Assembly: GCA_016180845.1 (NCBI GenBank)
Contig: JACPAK010000001.1
Location: forward strand, 22,836 to 86,835
Direction: 5' to 3'
Source of the DNA: Deltaproteobacteria bacterium
GTDB taxonomy: Bacteria; UBA10199; JACPAL01
Length of the DNA: 64,000 bases
The position numbers were made by a program, and so were the translations under genes. Positions within the stretch are counted from its first letter, which is position 1. Each line of letters starts with the position of its first letter. The notes under the pieces are model-generated. The model was given only the letters and a program-made list of their open reading frames with translations, did not search any database and was not told the DNA's origin. This document shows positions 34,390 to 42,821 of this stretch, in pieces.

Positions 34390-36096
34390 ATGAAACGAAA
34401 AATAGCCATTTTGGTCGCCTTATTTCTTATCCTGTCAGGTTGTTTTGGATCGAAGAAAAAAGATCCCGTTGGCCCCGGCGACCCCGAAGGAACGATTATT
34501 GGAAATCCAGCCCCCTCCGCCCCTCCTGCTGGAACGTTTAATATTTATACGGACGCCGGTGCGCTTCGTTACCGGGTAGTCGTGCAGATTGACGGGTCAG
34601 CAGATGTCACGATTTACAATGACGACGGAACCGTTCAAGAAACGACCTCCGGCCGTTTTACACAGACAGAAACCTCTGAGAGTTCGTCAACATTTGCACT
34701 AGAAATTAATTTATCAGATGGAAGTCGAGTTGTCATAACCCTCACCAGCAACACAGATAATACGATCACAGACGTTTCTCTTTCCCTAAACGGTCAGCCA
34801 GCCAGCGCGGTCGTGGAGTTTGTGATGCCTGGAGGGGCAACCACCACCTTTACCTTGACGGGAGAGGTCAGTATCGAACCTCCACCCCCCTGCCCTTCGG
34901 CTTCAGAATGTTTTGATTTGGCGATGACCGCCTTGGGAACTGCCCAGATCACGACGGCCCAAACCTATTTTGATCAAGCGGTTGTTTTCGATACCAGTCA
35001 TTCCAGCTCCCATTTCGGTGCCGCCTTGGCCCGAATCCTCCTCTTACCCCAATCAGTGCCGGTGATTTCACTTCAAGATGGACTCGGTCAGGAACATTTC
35101 ACAACCGACGATGCGGTGGGGCCAAACAGCTATCTAGACCAGTTGAACGAATTTAATGCCGGTCGTCGCGCGGAAGATCCTGATCTCTCGCGATTCCCCT
35201 ATGGTTATCTCAGAGAACCCAGGGAGGGTCCGAGCGATAACTTCAGCCTGGGAGAGATCCTCGCACGCGCCCTCAACGGATTTACTGCAGAAGATGCGCA
35301 GCAGAACCTCGCAACACTTCGAACCGGGATGGATGCCATTATCGACTCGCTCGATTCCGCCCGCGAGGATGCGAGTTTCGAATTCACAATCCCCGGTGCG
35401 CTTTACTATTCGGATGACAATATTGTGGTCGGAAGAGCCGATGTCACGCTGCTTCTCTCTGGATTCTACTTTGCCCAAAGCAGCCTCTCATTTGCCAATA
35501 CCTGGAGATTCGATATCGATCTTGGAATCCTCTATACGGCTGAGGGAAACAATGAAACGGACCCGGAAACACTGATTGGAACCTTCAATCAATTCTTCCG
35601 ACTCCGTAGCACCGATGAGTTAGCTGAGGCCCAATCGGCCCTTGCAAACGCCTTGACCACGCTGATTGAAGGGCTTGGTCAATTACCTACCGACCCAGCG
35701 CCCGGCGTTTTTGAGACAAGCGCGCTTACCAGTGCGGGTCTTACCGAATTGGCCGATCTAGCGCGAGCGATCAATCTATCATTCGGGGGACTCACTACCC
35801 TACCCGGCACCACTCCTGTCACGTCGATTAATCTCTCGAACCTCTTCTCAGATCCCCCCGATCTTGACGATATCGGTATTGACCCGTTCGTCGTGGATGA
35901 TGGGAGAGTGGAACTCGTCGAAGCGTTCTTCCAAGAGATGATTAACCGTGCCTTGGTCGGCTTTGACCTCGATCAAGAGTCGTTCGAGATCCTGGCCTCT
36001 ATTACTGGTGATGCCAGTGAGGCCTTTTATCAAGACCTCTTCTCGGAATTCCGAGATTTCACCGTCTCGGGAGAAAATTTATGGGAGAGCCGATGA
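34390..36096 (+). CDS. Putative lipoprotein with GTIIGNP motif
   Basis: A 568-residue lipoprotein with lipobox LSGC (Cys18), a Pro/Asp/Gly linker and the GTIIGNP motif often seen after the lipid anchor in Bdellovibrio-like lipoproteins. Residues 50-160 are strand-rich and Thr-rich. Residues 170-230 look like a helical repeat (CPSASECFDLAMTALGTAQI, TYFDQAVVFDTSHSSSHFGAALAR) of TPR type. The rest is helical with acidic loops. Specific function is unknown. It is coupled to the upstream TIGR02147 gene (1-base gap) and to mlaC (ATGA overlap). Confidence 0.75.
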   Translation: MKRKIAILVALFLILSGCFGSKKKDPVGPGDPEGTIIGNPAPSAPPAGTFNIYTDAGALRYRVVVQIDGSADVTIYNDDGTVQETTSGRFTQTETSESSSTFALEINLSDGSRVVITLTSNTDNTITDVSLSLNGQPASAVVEFVMPGGATTTFTLTGEVSIEPPPPCPSASECFDLAMTALGTAQITTAQTYFDQAVVFDTSHSSSHFGAALARILLLPQSVPVISLQDGLGQEHFTTDDAVGPNSYLDQLNEFNAGRRAEDPDLSRFPYGYLREPREGPSDNFSLGEILARALNGFTAEDAQQNLATLRTGMDAIIDSLDSAREDASFEFTIPGALYYSDDNIVVGRADVTLLLSGFYFAQSSLSFANTWRFDIDLGILYTAEGNNETDPETLIGTFNQFFRLRSTDELAEAQSALANALTTLIEGLGQLPTDPAPGVFETSALTSAGLTELADLARAINLSFGGLTTLPGTTPVTSINLSNLFSDPPDLDDIGIDPFVVDDGRVELVEAFFQEMINRALVGFDLDQESFEILASITGDASEAFYQDLFSEFRDFTVSGENLWESR

Positions 36097-36671
36097 TAAA
36101 AACCATCCGAATCCTTATCGGACTTCTACTGTTCTGGCCCTCACTCACAGTCGCCTCGACACCACTCGAAACGGCGCGCTCCTTTCTGAAAGAACTCGTC
36201 ACTGTCTCCACTCTCCAGACGATTGAAGAGCGAACCGACAGGATCAGAGGGCTGGTCCAAGGGCACTTCGACTTCAACAGTTTCTATCAAAAGACACTGG
36301 CTGATCATTGGACTCAATGGACCCTTCTGGAACAACTCAGCTTTGATCATTCCTTTCGGGGAAAATTTGTCGAGCATCTTGCAAAGAATGCCAACCGTAT
36401 AAAGTCGCTTCATGAGACCCAGATTCGCTTCAAGCTCTCCAAACTCCCAAACCAAGTAGTTAAGGTCACCGCGACGGGAACCCACGGTGGAGAAAGGATC
36501 CCGGTCTCGCTCTACCTTGTTTTTCGAAATGGTGACTGGAAGGTCTACGACCTCGATGTCGCGGGCGCGAATCTTTCACGGAATTATAAGGGGAGGTTTA
36601 ACTACCTGATCCGAAATGAAGGGTACAGCGGGCTTCTTGCAAAACTTTCAACTACAACTCCACACCCATAG
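36093..36671 (+). CDS. MlaC/Ttg2D-family phospholipid-binding protein
   Basis: A 192-residue periplasmic protein with signal peptide (IRILIGLLLFWPSLTVAS). MlaC proteins carry phospholipids between the outer membrane and the inner-membrane MlaFEDB complex. Family features include the helical N-terminus (TARSFLKELVTVSTLQ), DFNSFYQKTLADHW, FVEHLAKN, and the C-terminal LYLVFRNGDWKVYDLDVAGANLSRNYKGRFNYLIRNEGY-type segment with the conserved DV and NYR-like motif. No mlaFED genes are nearby. Its 3' end overlaps the convergent outer-membrane protein gene by 20 bases. Confidence 0.88.
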   Translation: MIKTIRILIGLLLFWPSLTVASTPLETARSFLKELVTVSTLQTIEERTDRIRGLVQGHFDFNSFYQKTLADHWTQWTLLEQLSFDHSFRGKFVEHLAKNANRIKSLHETQIRFKLSKLPNQVVKVTATGTHGGERIPVSLYLVFRNGDWKVYDLDVAGANLSRNYKGRFNYLIRNEGYSGLLAKLSTTTPHP

Positions 36672-37395
36672 CAAGTCCACCCAGCAGAATGGTCGGGTCA
36701 TCTAATTCCCTGCGAAGCCCGCTATCGAGGATGACGCTCAATCCTGCATAAGGTCGGACAAAGAGGTATTTTTGAGGCTTCCAGGTGAGCGACGCCGCCA
36801 CAAGATGGGCATTGAGGGCGGACCTGGAAGGACCAACCATGACCTCATTAAATAGGGGAGAACCCCAGCCAATCGACGTCGACGATTTAAACGAGAGTTG
36901 CGAACCCCAGTTGCGGTCATAGGAGATCCCAACCTCTCCGAAATACATCCCTGGGTGAGCGATAAGATCGGCGACATGACTTGTAAAAATGCGGATAATA
37001 GAAATGGGATAAGAAACGGTGAGACCTGCAAAACTCGTTGGCGATACGTCTTGATTCGGAAAAAAGAAAAAGCCCAGCCAAGGATTGAAGGAGATTTGAC
37101 GCCACTCATGTGTTGAATCCAGAAAAAAATCGACTTCATTAAATTGACCCTCATTTGTTTCTTCGATCAATACGAGATTCCCTCGAGTCCTCAATGTGAC
37201 CTTATTCAGAGAGACCCATGCCGAGGGTTGAAGGACTGGCCCATCGCTGAGCGGGATCCCTACCCAGACATAGCGAGAGGCAAAGTTCGTCTCGGCACCG
37301 TAGGAAAGATTCCCTTTGTTCTCTGCAAGGAGGTTGCCTCCCAAAAAGAGAAGAGATAGGAAAAATGAAAAAAGAATAAATGTTTTTTTGAGCAT
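36652..37395 (-). CDS. Putative outer-membrane beta-barrel protein
   Basis: A 247-residue protein with a signal peptide (FILFSFFLSLLFLGGNLLA) and a mature part of alternating aromatic strands, for example GAETNFASRYVWVGIPLSDG, EVDFFLDSTHEW, YLFVRPYAGLSVIL, ending in LLGGLAMGVEL. The FASRYVWRG-like start is found in MipA/OmpV and TorF-type small porins. Substrate is unknown. The start at 37395 is used because it directly precedes the signal helix. It may be co-transcribed with the upstream membrane protein gene, which it slightly abuts. Confidence 0.75.
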   Translation of the reverse strand: MLKKTFILFSFFLSLLFLGGNLLAENKGNLSYGAETNFASRYVWVGIPLSDGPVLQPSAWVSLNKVTLRTRGNLVLIEETNEGQFNEVDFFLDSTHEWRQISFNPWLGFFFFPNQDVSPTSFAGLTVSYPISIIRIFTSHVADLIAHPGMYFGEVGISYDRNWGSQLSFKSSTSIGWGSPLFNEVMVGPSRSALNAHLVAASLTWKPQKYLFVRPYAGLSVILDSGLRRELDDPTILLGGLAMGVEL

Positions 37396-37400
37396 AGGGG

Positions 37401-37727
37401 TTAGATCCAATACGTCGGAATGATCTCTGAGAATTCAGTCTGGACCGGCAAAGCCCCCTTTTCAGGGAAGACCATCAGGTACAAGACACGGGTGACCAGG
37501 AAGAAGTTATAGATCCAGACCGGGTAGAAGTAGGTGAGAAGGATCACAAAACCGACCAGAAAGAGAAAAAGGCCGCTCGCCCGGTGGGCCTTAGAGATCT
37601 TTTTCTGAAGTCTTTTCGGGAGCTTAGCATACTTCTTCTGGAGTTTTAGCGTCCACCGAGGGTGAAAGATCAACCCCATCCCCCATGTGAGCGGCAGGAG
37701 ACCCCAAGCAGTGACCAGTAGACCCAT
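37401..37727 (-). CDS. Small membrane protein, unknown
   Basis: A 108-residue protein with three hydrophobic segments (residues about 1-20, 53-68 and 70-86) and a basic cytosolic loop between the first two (LKLQKKYAKLPKRLQKKISK). No family is recognised. It lies just upstream of the beta-barrel gene on the same strand. Confidence 0.6.
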   Translation of the reverse strand: MGLLVTAWGLLPLTWGMGLIFHPRWTLKLQKKYAKLPKRLQKKISKAHRASGLFLFLVGFVILLTYFYPVWIYNFFLVTRVLYLMVFPEKGALPVQTEFSEIIPTYWI

Positions 37728-37817
37728 TATTGTTTACCTCTTTCCTTAAGTTGGAGAATTCGTCTCACATTAAAGTTATCGGCTTCTCGCGGAAAAGGTT
37801 TCTGGTCATTCTTCAAA

Positions 37818-38666
37818 TTAATGTGGCCAGTCACAATTTCCTGTCCTTCTCTGCTCCCCAGTCGCGGGATCTTCTTCCCAACACTTATTCGCTTCCTTAG
37901 CCGCTTCGCGGCATTTGTTGTAGTTTGGATAGTAGGCAGCAGGATCACTCAGAAAGATCAGGAGAAAGGTGTGAGGTCCTACAATATATTTAAATGGAAA
38001 AGTATCCAGCAGCCCCTCAAAATGCCTTCCAATTTTCCTGTGATAACCTGACTCAAAGTAATACCTCTTCGCAGGATCAAAGGTATACCAACGGCTCAAG
38101 TCCTGCGCATATTTTTCGACCTCGACCGGATTCCCGGGATAAAGTTTTCCTGGCAGGGCGGATAGAGACAGGACCACCTCTGGATCTCCGAACGGCGTTG
38201 GAAAAGGTGAAAAAGGCTGGGAAGGATCATCTTCGGATAATTTCCCAAAAGAGGCCAATGGAATCCCCGAGAGACCAGGACGAGCCGGTTCACGACGTCT
38301 CACGTGCACCTTGGGGGGAGACGGTGGTGGTGGGAGGGGTGGCAACGGCGGTGGGGGGATTGCCGCACAAATCGGCGCTAACTCATATCCCTCTTCCTCT
38401 GGATCCCAACATTTCTCAGTACAGCGTTGACTTCGAATATATCTCGCCAGAAATGTTTTGAAATCATCAAACCGACTTCCCCATCGGCTGAGATCGTGTC
38501 CTGCCAGGCTCTTGGCAGTATACTGAAAATCTTCCTCTGAAAATTCGTCGTCGGGGCCCCGATTCAGAGTCCGAAGCCAACTTTTAAGTTGAGTTTTATT
38601 GTCCCAGTGGACAACACACTCGGGGATTTGATCAAAACGGATGGAACTGATGGGCGCCTCAGACAT
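37818..38666 (-). CDS. Hypothetical protein with polyproline linker
   Basis: A 282-residue protein that I do not recognise. An N-terminal helical domain (about 1-95) is joined to a C-terminal domain (about 155-282, rich in Tyr and Cys, with HTFLLIFLSDPAAYYPNYNK) by an almost pure proline run (PPPPLPPLPPPPSPP). No signal peptide is seen. It is divergent from pabC and stands alone. Confidence 0.55.
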   Translation of the reverse strand: MSEAPISSIRFDQIPECVVHWDNKTQLKSWLRTLNRGPDDEFSEEDFQYTAKSLAGHDLSRWGSRFDDFKTFLARYIRSQRCTEKCWDPEEEGYELAPICAAIPPPPLPPLPPPPSPPKVHVRRREPARPGLSGIPLASFGKLSEDDPSQPFSPFPTPFGDPEVVLSLSALPGKLYPGNPVEVEKYAQDLSRWYTFDPAKRYYFESGYHRKIGRHFEGLLDTFPFKYIVGPHTFLLIFLSDPAAYYPNYNKCREAAKEANKCWEEDPATGEQRRTGNCDWPH

Positions 38667-38757
38667 CCTCGCCCTCCATCAATATTATCGGCTGAAAAAA
38701 CAACATGTTGCTTTAAGTATTGAAATTTAAAAGAACGCACGCTAACGCTCCCACCTC

Positions 38758-39630
38758 GTGAAACCTTTCGTATCCATTAATAGCCGGCTTATCCCACTTC
38801 AGAAGGCACGGATCTCCGTCCTGAATGCCGGCTATCTTTACGGCGAGGGGCTCTTCGAGACGCTTTTGGCGGTCGAGGGAAAGGTCCTATTTTTTGAAAA
38901 ACATCTTGAACGACTATTGAATGGGACAAAGGCACTGCAGATCACCCTCCCGATGTCCGGTCCGAAAATCAAACAGGAAATCCTCCGACTCCTGAAAACG
39001 AACAAACTCTCGAAGAAGGTCGCCTACGTCCGTCTCTGCCTTTCGGCCGATGAGGAACAGGTTGGCTCCAGAAATCGGAGCAACAGCGCATTGAAAAGGA
39101 GAAAGACAACACTGGTTATTTTTGCCATCCCTTTTCACCCGTTCTCGCCCGAGTTCTTCAAAAAAGGGGGACGACTGATCTTGATCCGTTCGACACGAAA
39201 CGACGACTTCCCGGTCGTCGGAGTCAAATCAACGAACTACCTGACCCGGATGATGGCGCGTCGGGAAATTCTGAAGAGAGGTGCCGTCGAGGGACTTCTG
39301 ATGAATCAATCAGGACGCCTTACCGAAGGGGCCTCGAGCAATTTCTTTCTGGTCAAAAAAGGGGTCTTGATCACACCTCCCCTCTCGGAAGGACTCCTGC
39401 CGGGAGTCACGCGAGACGTGATTATCCGTTTAGCCAAAAAAATAAAAATCCCATTCCAGGAAAAACCGGTCACCATCAAAGATCTACGAAACGCCGATGA
39501 GATTTTTGTGACGAGCACGCTGAAAGGGGTGATGCCGATTCGAAATTTTGAAGGTGCCAATAAAAAACCGGGGGAAATCTCTGCTACTCTGATGTCCGCC
39601 TACGAATCCAGCTGGTCACGTAGTCCTTAG
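38758..39630 (+). CDS. Class IV aminotransferase, probably aminodeoxychorismate lyase PabC
   Basis: A 290-residue PLP enzyme of fold type IV. Catalytic Lys157 lies in VVGVKSTNYLTRMMARREIL, which is followed by GRLTEGASSNFFLVKKGVLITPP and the C-terminal EIFVTSTLKGVMPI. PabC cleaves aminodeoxychorismate to p-aminobenzoate; branched-chain and D-amino-acid aminotransferases share the fold. The size, GEGLFETLLAVEGK start and presence of pabB in the window favour PabC. A small inverted repeat at 39061-39084 encodes part of a loop. The start is GTG. The 3' end overlaps convergent thiD by 47 bases. Confidence 0.8.
   Translation: MKPFVSINSRLIPLQKARISVLNAGYLYGEGLFETLLAVEGKVLFFEKHLERLLNGTKALQITLPMSGPKIKQEILRLLKTNKLSKKVAYVRLCLSADEEQVGSRNRSNSALKRRKTTLVIFAIPFHPFSPEFFKKGGRLILIRSTRNDDFPVVGVKSTNYLTRMMARREILKRGAVEGLLMNQSGRLTEGASSNFFLVKKGVLITPPLSEGLLPGVTRDVIIRLAKKIKIPFQEKPVTIKDLRNADEIFVTSTLKGVMPIRNFEGANKKPGEISATLMSAYESSWSRSP
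39061..39084. repeat. Small inverted repeat within the pabC-like gene
   Basis: GTTGGCTCC and GGAGCAAC are reverse complements apart from one extra G, around a 7-base centre. It codes for a Ser/Arg/Asn-rich loop between two strands. It may be another in-frame insertion, but it is short enough to arise by chance. Confidence 0.35.
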
Positions 39631-40333
39631 CGAGTTTCGCCGACCTCTCGATCGATTGCCCCCGCGCCAGGTAAGAAGCCAAAGCGGCGGAGTAAACACA
39701 CCCGGTCCCGTGAACTTTTTTTGTGAATTGAACATGGGAGGTATAGAAATGCCATTTCTCCCCATCATAGAGGACATCGGTCGCCTCTTCTTCCAGATGT
39801 CCCCCCTTCACCAGAACCGCCTTCACACCACGGCATCCTTGATGAAGATAGAGGGCTGCCGCCTTCATCTCTTCGATCGTCCTCACCCGAAGACCGGTCA
39901 GAACCTCCGCCTCATCCAGATTCGGTGTCACGACAGTTACCTTCGGAATCAGTAACTGCTTCAGGATCGCAACCCCTTTCGGGTCGAGGAGGATCGCCCC
40001 CGTGGAGGAACGGATAATCGGATCCAGAACAACCTTCGCATTTTTCTCAGATTCCAAAAACCGATAAACGGCGAGGACATTCTGTTCTGTCCCCAACATG
40101 CCGATCTTGATCACCGATGGCTTGAAGTGGGGGGTAATTGATCGAAGTTGTTCTCTCAAGAGGGTCGAGGCGACCGGATTCATCGAATAAAACCGCGCCT
40201 CGTTTTGAGCGGTCAGAGCAGTGATCGCCGAGATCCCATTCACTTTTAATGAATGAAAGACCTGGAGATCGACCTGAATCCCCGCTCCACCAGAAGGGTC
40301 AGAACCAGCAATAGTGAGGACAATACGCAACAT
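39584..40333 (-). CDS. thiD: Hydroxymethylpyrimidine/phosphomethylpyrimidine kinase
   Basis: ThiD phosphorylates the pyrimidine half of thiamine twice. The 249-residue ribokinase-fold protein has LTIAGSDPSGGAGIQVDLQVF, VLDPIIRSSTGAILLD, TPNLDEAEVLTG, LVKGGHLEEEATDVL and the catalytic VHGTGCVYSAALASYLARG. It lies 83 bases downstream of thiE on the same strand. No riboswitch-like element is seen in that gap. Confidence 0.96.
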   Translation of the reverse strand: MLRIVLTIAGSDPSGGAGIQVDLQVFHSLKVNGISAITALTAQNEARFYSMNPVASTLLREQLRSITPHFKPSVIKIGMLGTEQNVLAVYRFLESEKNAKVVLDPIIRSSTGAILLDPKGVAILKQLLIPKVTVVTPNLDEAEVLTGLRVRTIEEMKAAALYLHQGCRGVKAVLVKGGHLEEEATDVLYDGEKWHFYTSHVQFTKKVHGTGCVYSAALASYLARGQSIERSAKLAKDYVTSWIRRRTSE

Positions 40334-40416
40334 TTTTAAATCAGTGCCGATAACTCCTATAGATGACCACTTGGGCTTTTACAGCAGAATGTCTCGATCC
40401 TTCATACGACCCTAAT

Positions 40417-41052
40417 TCAACTTCTACCTTTGAAAAGACCCCTGTAAAACTTCACCTCGTCTACAGTGCTAACGCCCGGTCGGAGCAAGGCGGAGATCAT
40501 TGCGACCATCGAGACACCAGTCGACAAAACCCTCTTTATATTGTCGCGTCCAATCCCACCTATCGCAACGACGGGAACATTTAGAAGGCTGACAACCTCC
40601 CGCAACTTTTCAATTCCTTGCACCGGATGATCATGCCCTTTCGATGGAGAGGGAAAGATCGCCCCAAACGCCACATAATCGGCCCCCCTCTTTTCCGCCT
40701 CTAACGCCTCGGCAACCGAATGTGACGAATACCCGATCAATTTCCGAGGCCCTAAAATTCGGCGCGCCTCTTCGATTGACGGATCTTCTTTTCCTCCATG
40801 GTACCCATCGGCATTGATCTCTCGGGCCACTTCCAGAGAATCATTCACAATCAAGCGGAAATTAAATAACTCCTTCAACCCAACAATCTCGCGAGCCGCC
40901 TGAAAAACTTGATCAGCAGGAGCCCCTTTCATCCGGAGCTGGAGGGTCGTCGCCCCCCCCTGAAGGTACATTAAGGCAATCTCTCTCGGCGAAAGGTTTC
41001 TAGAGGAATGAGTATCAGCAATCGTGTAAAGTCCTGCCAGATTTTCATTCAT
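40417..41052 (-). CDS. thiE: Thiamine-phosphate synthase
   Basis: ThiE joins the pyrimidine pyrophosphate and thiazole phosphate to make thiamine phosphate. The 211-residue TIM barrel shows YLQGGATTLQLRMKGA, RLIVNDSLEVAREINADGYHGGKED, GYSSHSVAEALEAEKRGADYVAFGAIFPSPSKG and VVAIGGIGRDN. The usual VHLGQ motif after INADG reads YHGGKED here, a small divergence at a substrate-contact loop. The start is 4 bases after the ZIP transporter stop. Confidence 0.94.
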   Translation of the reverse strand: MNENLAGLYTIADTHSSRNLSPREIALMYLQGGATTLQLRMKGAPADQVFQAAREIVGLKELFNFRLIVNDSLEVAREINADGYHGGKEDPSIEEARRILGPRKLIGYSSHSVAEALEAEKRGADYVAFGAIFPSPSKGHDHPVQGIEKLREVVSLLNVPVVAIGGIGRDNIKRVLSTGVSMVAMISALLRPGVSTVDEVKFYRGLFKGRS

Positions 41053-41056
41053 AAAA

Positions 41057-41797
41057 TCACCCCGCGGCGTGTAAAACCTTCCCTAAAAGATACATCCAGA
41101 AAAGACCGAAAAGGAAACTCACAAATAGCGTTACCCTCCTGTCAGAATATTTATGGATCTCCGGTAAAAGATCGGAAATCGCTATGTGGAGAAAGGTCCC
41201 TGCAGAAAAGGCAAGGGCGTAACCACTCAGATGGGGGAATCCAAATCCTGAGAGCCAATAAACCAACAACCCCCCGACAGGAATCATGACGATCAGGAGG
41301 AGATTGAAGAAAACAACCCTCGTGCGGGCCTTCGATTCATGCAGAAGAATCGAGGTCAGGGCAAAGGCCTCGGGAAGTTTGTGAAAGAAAATAGTGACTA
41401 AAACAACAAAACCAAGCCCTGAAACCAGGAGACCGGAGCCAAGCGCAATCCCATCAGTCAGGGCATGGGCGGAAATCCCGATCGCTGCCGCAATCCCCAT
41501 CGAATGCACCTCACACTCAAGCGCCTCACAGATATGAACGGTCACGAACCGCTCAAAGGCATAAAGGAAAAGAAATCCGATCAGGACCCAAAAAGAGGTC
41601 TCCTTCCCAATCAGCTCGATCGCCTCAGGGACCAGATGAATGAGTGTCGCCCCCAGCATGATCCCGGCAGAAAAGGAGAGAAAAACAGGGAGATGCTTGC
41701 GAACAACGGAAAAGAGCAGCGGGATAATCCCGCCGAGAATAACAGAGAGAGAAAGAACGGCGGAGTAGACACCTAAATTGGTGAGAAAACCTTCCAT
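41057..41797 (-). CDS. ZIP-family metal transporter
   Basis: A 246-residue inner-membrane transporter of the ZIP (ZupT-like) family, likely importing zinc or iron. About eight helices are present. The metal site is visible as His111 and Asp115 in SAHALTDGIALGSG and His139 and Glu143 in FFHKLPEAFAL. It lies directly after the Fis-type regulator gene (1-base gap) and before thiE, so one operon joins a regulator, a metal importer and thiamine genes. Metal specificity cannot be read by eye. Confidence 0.92.
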   Translation of the reverse strand: MEGFLTNLGVYSAVLSLSVILGGIIPLLFSVVRKHLPVFLSFSAGIMLGATLIHLVPEAIELIGKETSFWVLIGFLFLYAFERFVTVHICEALECEVHSMGIAAAIGISAHALTDGIALGSGLLVSGLGFVVLVTIFFHKLPEAFALTSILLHESKARTRVVFFNLLLIVMIPVGGLLVYWLSGFGFPHLSGYALAFSAGTFLHIAISDLLPEIHKYSDRRVTLFVSFLFGLFWMYLLGKVLHAAG

Positions 41798-41798
41798 A

Positions 41799-42281
41799 TT
41801 ACTGTTTGGGACGTAATCCCATCTCCTTAATCTTTTTAAAAAGGGTATTTCGATTCATCCCTAAAATCCGCGCCGCCTTCAACTGATTCCAATCTGTCTT
41901 TTGTAAAACAAGCTCGATGAGTGGTTTTTCAACCCTTTTTAAGACCTCTTCATGAAGGTCCGAAATCTCATACCCCTCCCATTTCGAAAAAAAGGCAACC
42001 AATTTCCCACGAATGATCTCTTCGAGAGAAGAGTCATTGTAATCAGCCTTTGGAATCTCCCCTTTTGGAAATTCAATCTGGGAAATTATCAAAGCTGAAG
42101 GGGCCAAAACCACGGCTCTTTTCATGGTCGCCTCAAGCTCACTTAAACCCGACCACGGATGTTTCTTCAAGAGCTCGGCGATATTGGGAGCGATTTTTTT
42201 ATAAGGACAGGCAAGCTCATCGCAATACTTTCTCAAAAAAAATTCTGCCAACACCGGAATGAGCTCTCGATCGACTTCCAT
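41799..42281 (-). CDS. Truncated NtrC-like regulator (AAA+ lid plus Fis DNA-binding domain)
   Basis: A 160-residue protein. Its N-terminal half (RELIPVLAEFFLRKYCDEL, IAELLKKHPWSGLSELEATMKRAVVLA) matches the region after the AAA+ core of NtrC-type sigma-54 activators (the lid, with PWxGxxxELE). The C-terminal 55 residues are a Fis-type helix-turn-helix (DWNQLKAARILGMNRNTLFKKIKEMGL). The receiver, Walker A/B and GAFTGA parts are absent, so it cannot remodel sigma-54 itself. It probably binds DNA as a dimer, as an architectural protein or repressor. The ATG at 42281 has AAGGA five bases upstream and is preferred over a TTG at 42326. Confidence 0.8.
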   Translation of the reverse strand: MEVDRELIPVLAEFFLRKYCDELACPYKKIAPNIAELLKKHPWSGLSELEATMKRAVVLAPSALIISQIEFPKGEIPKADYNDSSLEEIIRGKLVAFFSKWEGYEISDLHEEVLKRVEKPLIELVLQKTDWNQLKAARILGMNRNTLFKKIKEMGLRPKQ

Positions 42282-42362
42282 AGAATTCCTTATTCGCCCC
42301 TTCAATATTTCCTCTTGCCAACACAACCTTTGATACCTAATTTCTGCCTGAGGATATAGAAA

Positions 42363-42821
42363 ATGGCAACCCCGTTTAAACTCCTCTTCAATCGATCCGC
42401 CCCCTTGCTCCGCCTCCTCGAGGCGATCGGAGTCATTAATTCTTTTTTCTTTCTCAGGAGTAGAGAACCCGATCTCCTCTTCGGACTCTACCTGTTTCTG
42501 CTCCTCGCCTATCTTTTTATTCGAGTTTGCAATGCCCTCCGTTGGTATTCAAAAGAAGAATCTGCCCGATGGGGGAGATCGATTGGGATCCGTGTCCACT
42601 TTCAGAAGGCACTCGTCCCGACCTCTTATATCCTGGCGATCGTATCGACGATTTGCCTCCTCGGAATCGATTGGCTTTCGCTGACAATGACTCTGCTGGC
42701 TGATATCTGCATGTTGATTATCGCCCCGGTTAATGGGATCCTGATTTGGTTTCATTGCCGGGATCAAGAGAAGATGCCGATTAATTATTTTAGTCTTAAC
42801 AGGAGAGAGACCGACCTGTGA
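42363..42821 (+). CDS. Membrane protein, unknown
   Basis: A 152-residue protein with four hydrophobic segments (about 15-30, 38-57, 85-103 and 107-127) joined by short loops. No family motif is recognised. It overlaps the following crotonase gene by four bases and begins a rightward run of tightly coupled genes up to the deoxynucleoside kinase. It is divergent from the NtrC-like regulator. Confidence 0.65.
   Translation: MATPFKLLFNRSAPLLRLLEAIGVINSFFFLRSREPDLLFGLYLFLLLAYLFIRVCNALRWYSKEESARWGRSIGIRVHFQKALVPTSYILAIVSTICLLGIDWLSLTMTLLADICMLIIAPVNGILIWFHCRDQEKMPINYFSLNRRETDL

Noticed and set aside
40334..40416. TPP riboswitch upstream of thiD
   Set aside because: The 83-base gap shows no conserved THI-element sequences, and none was seen upstream of the operon either.
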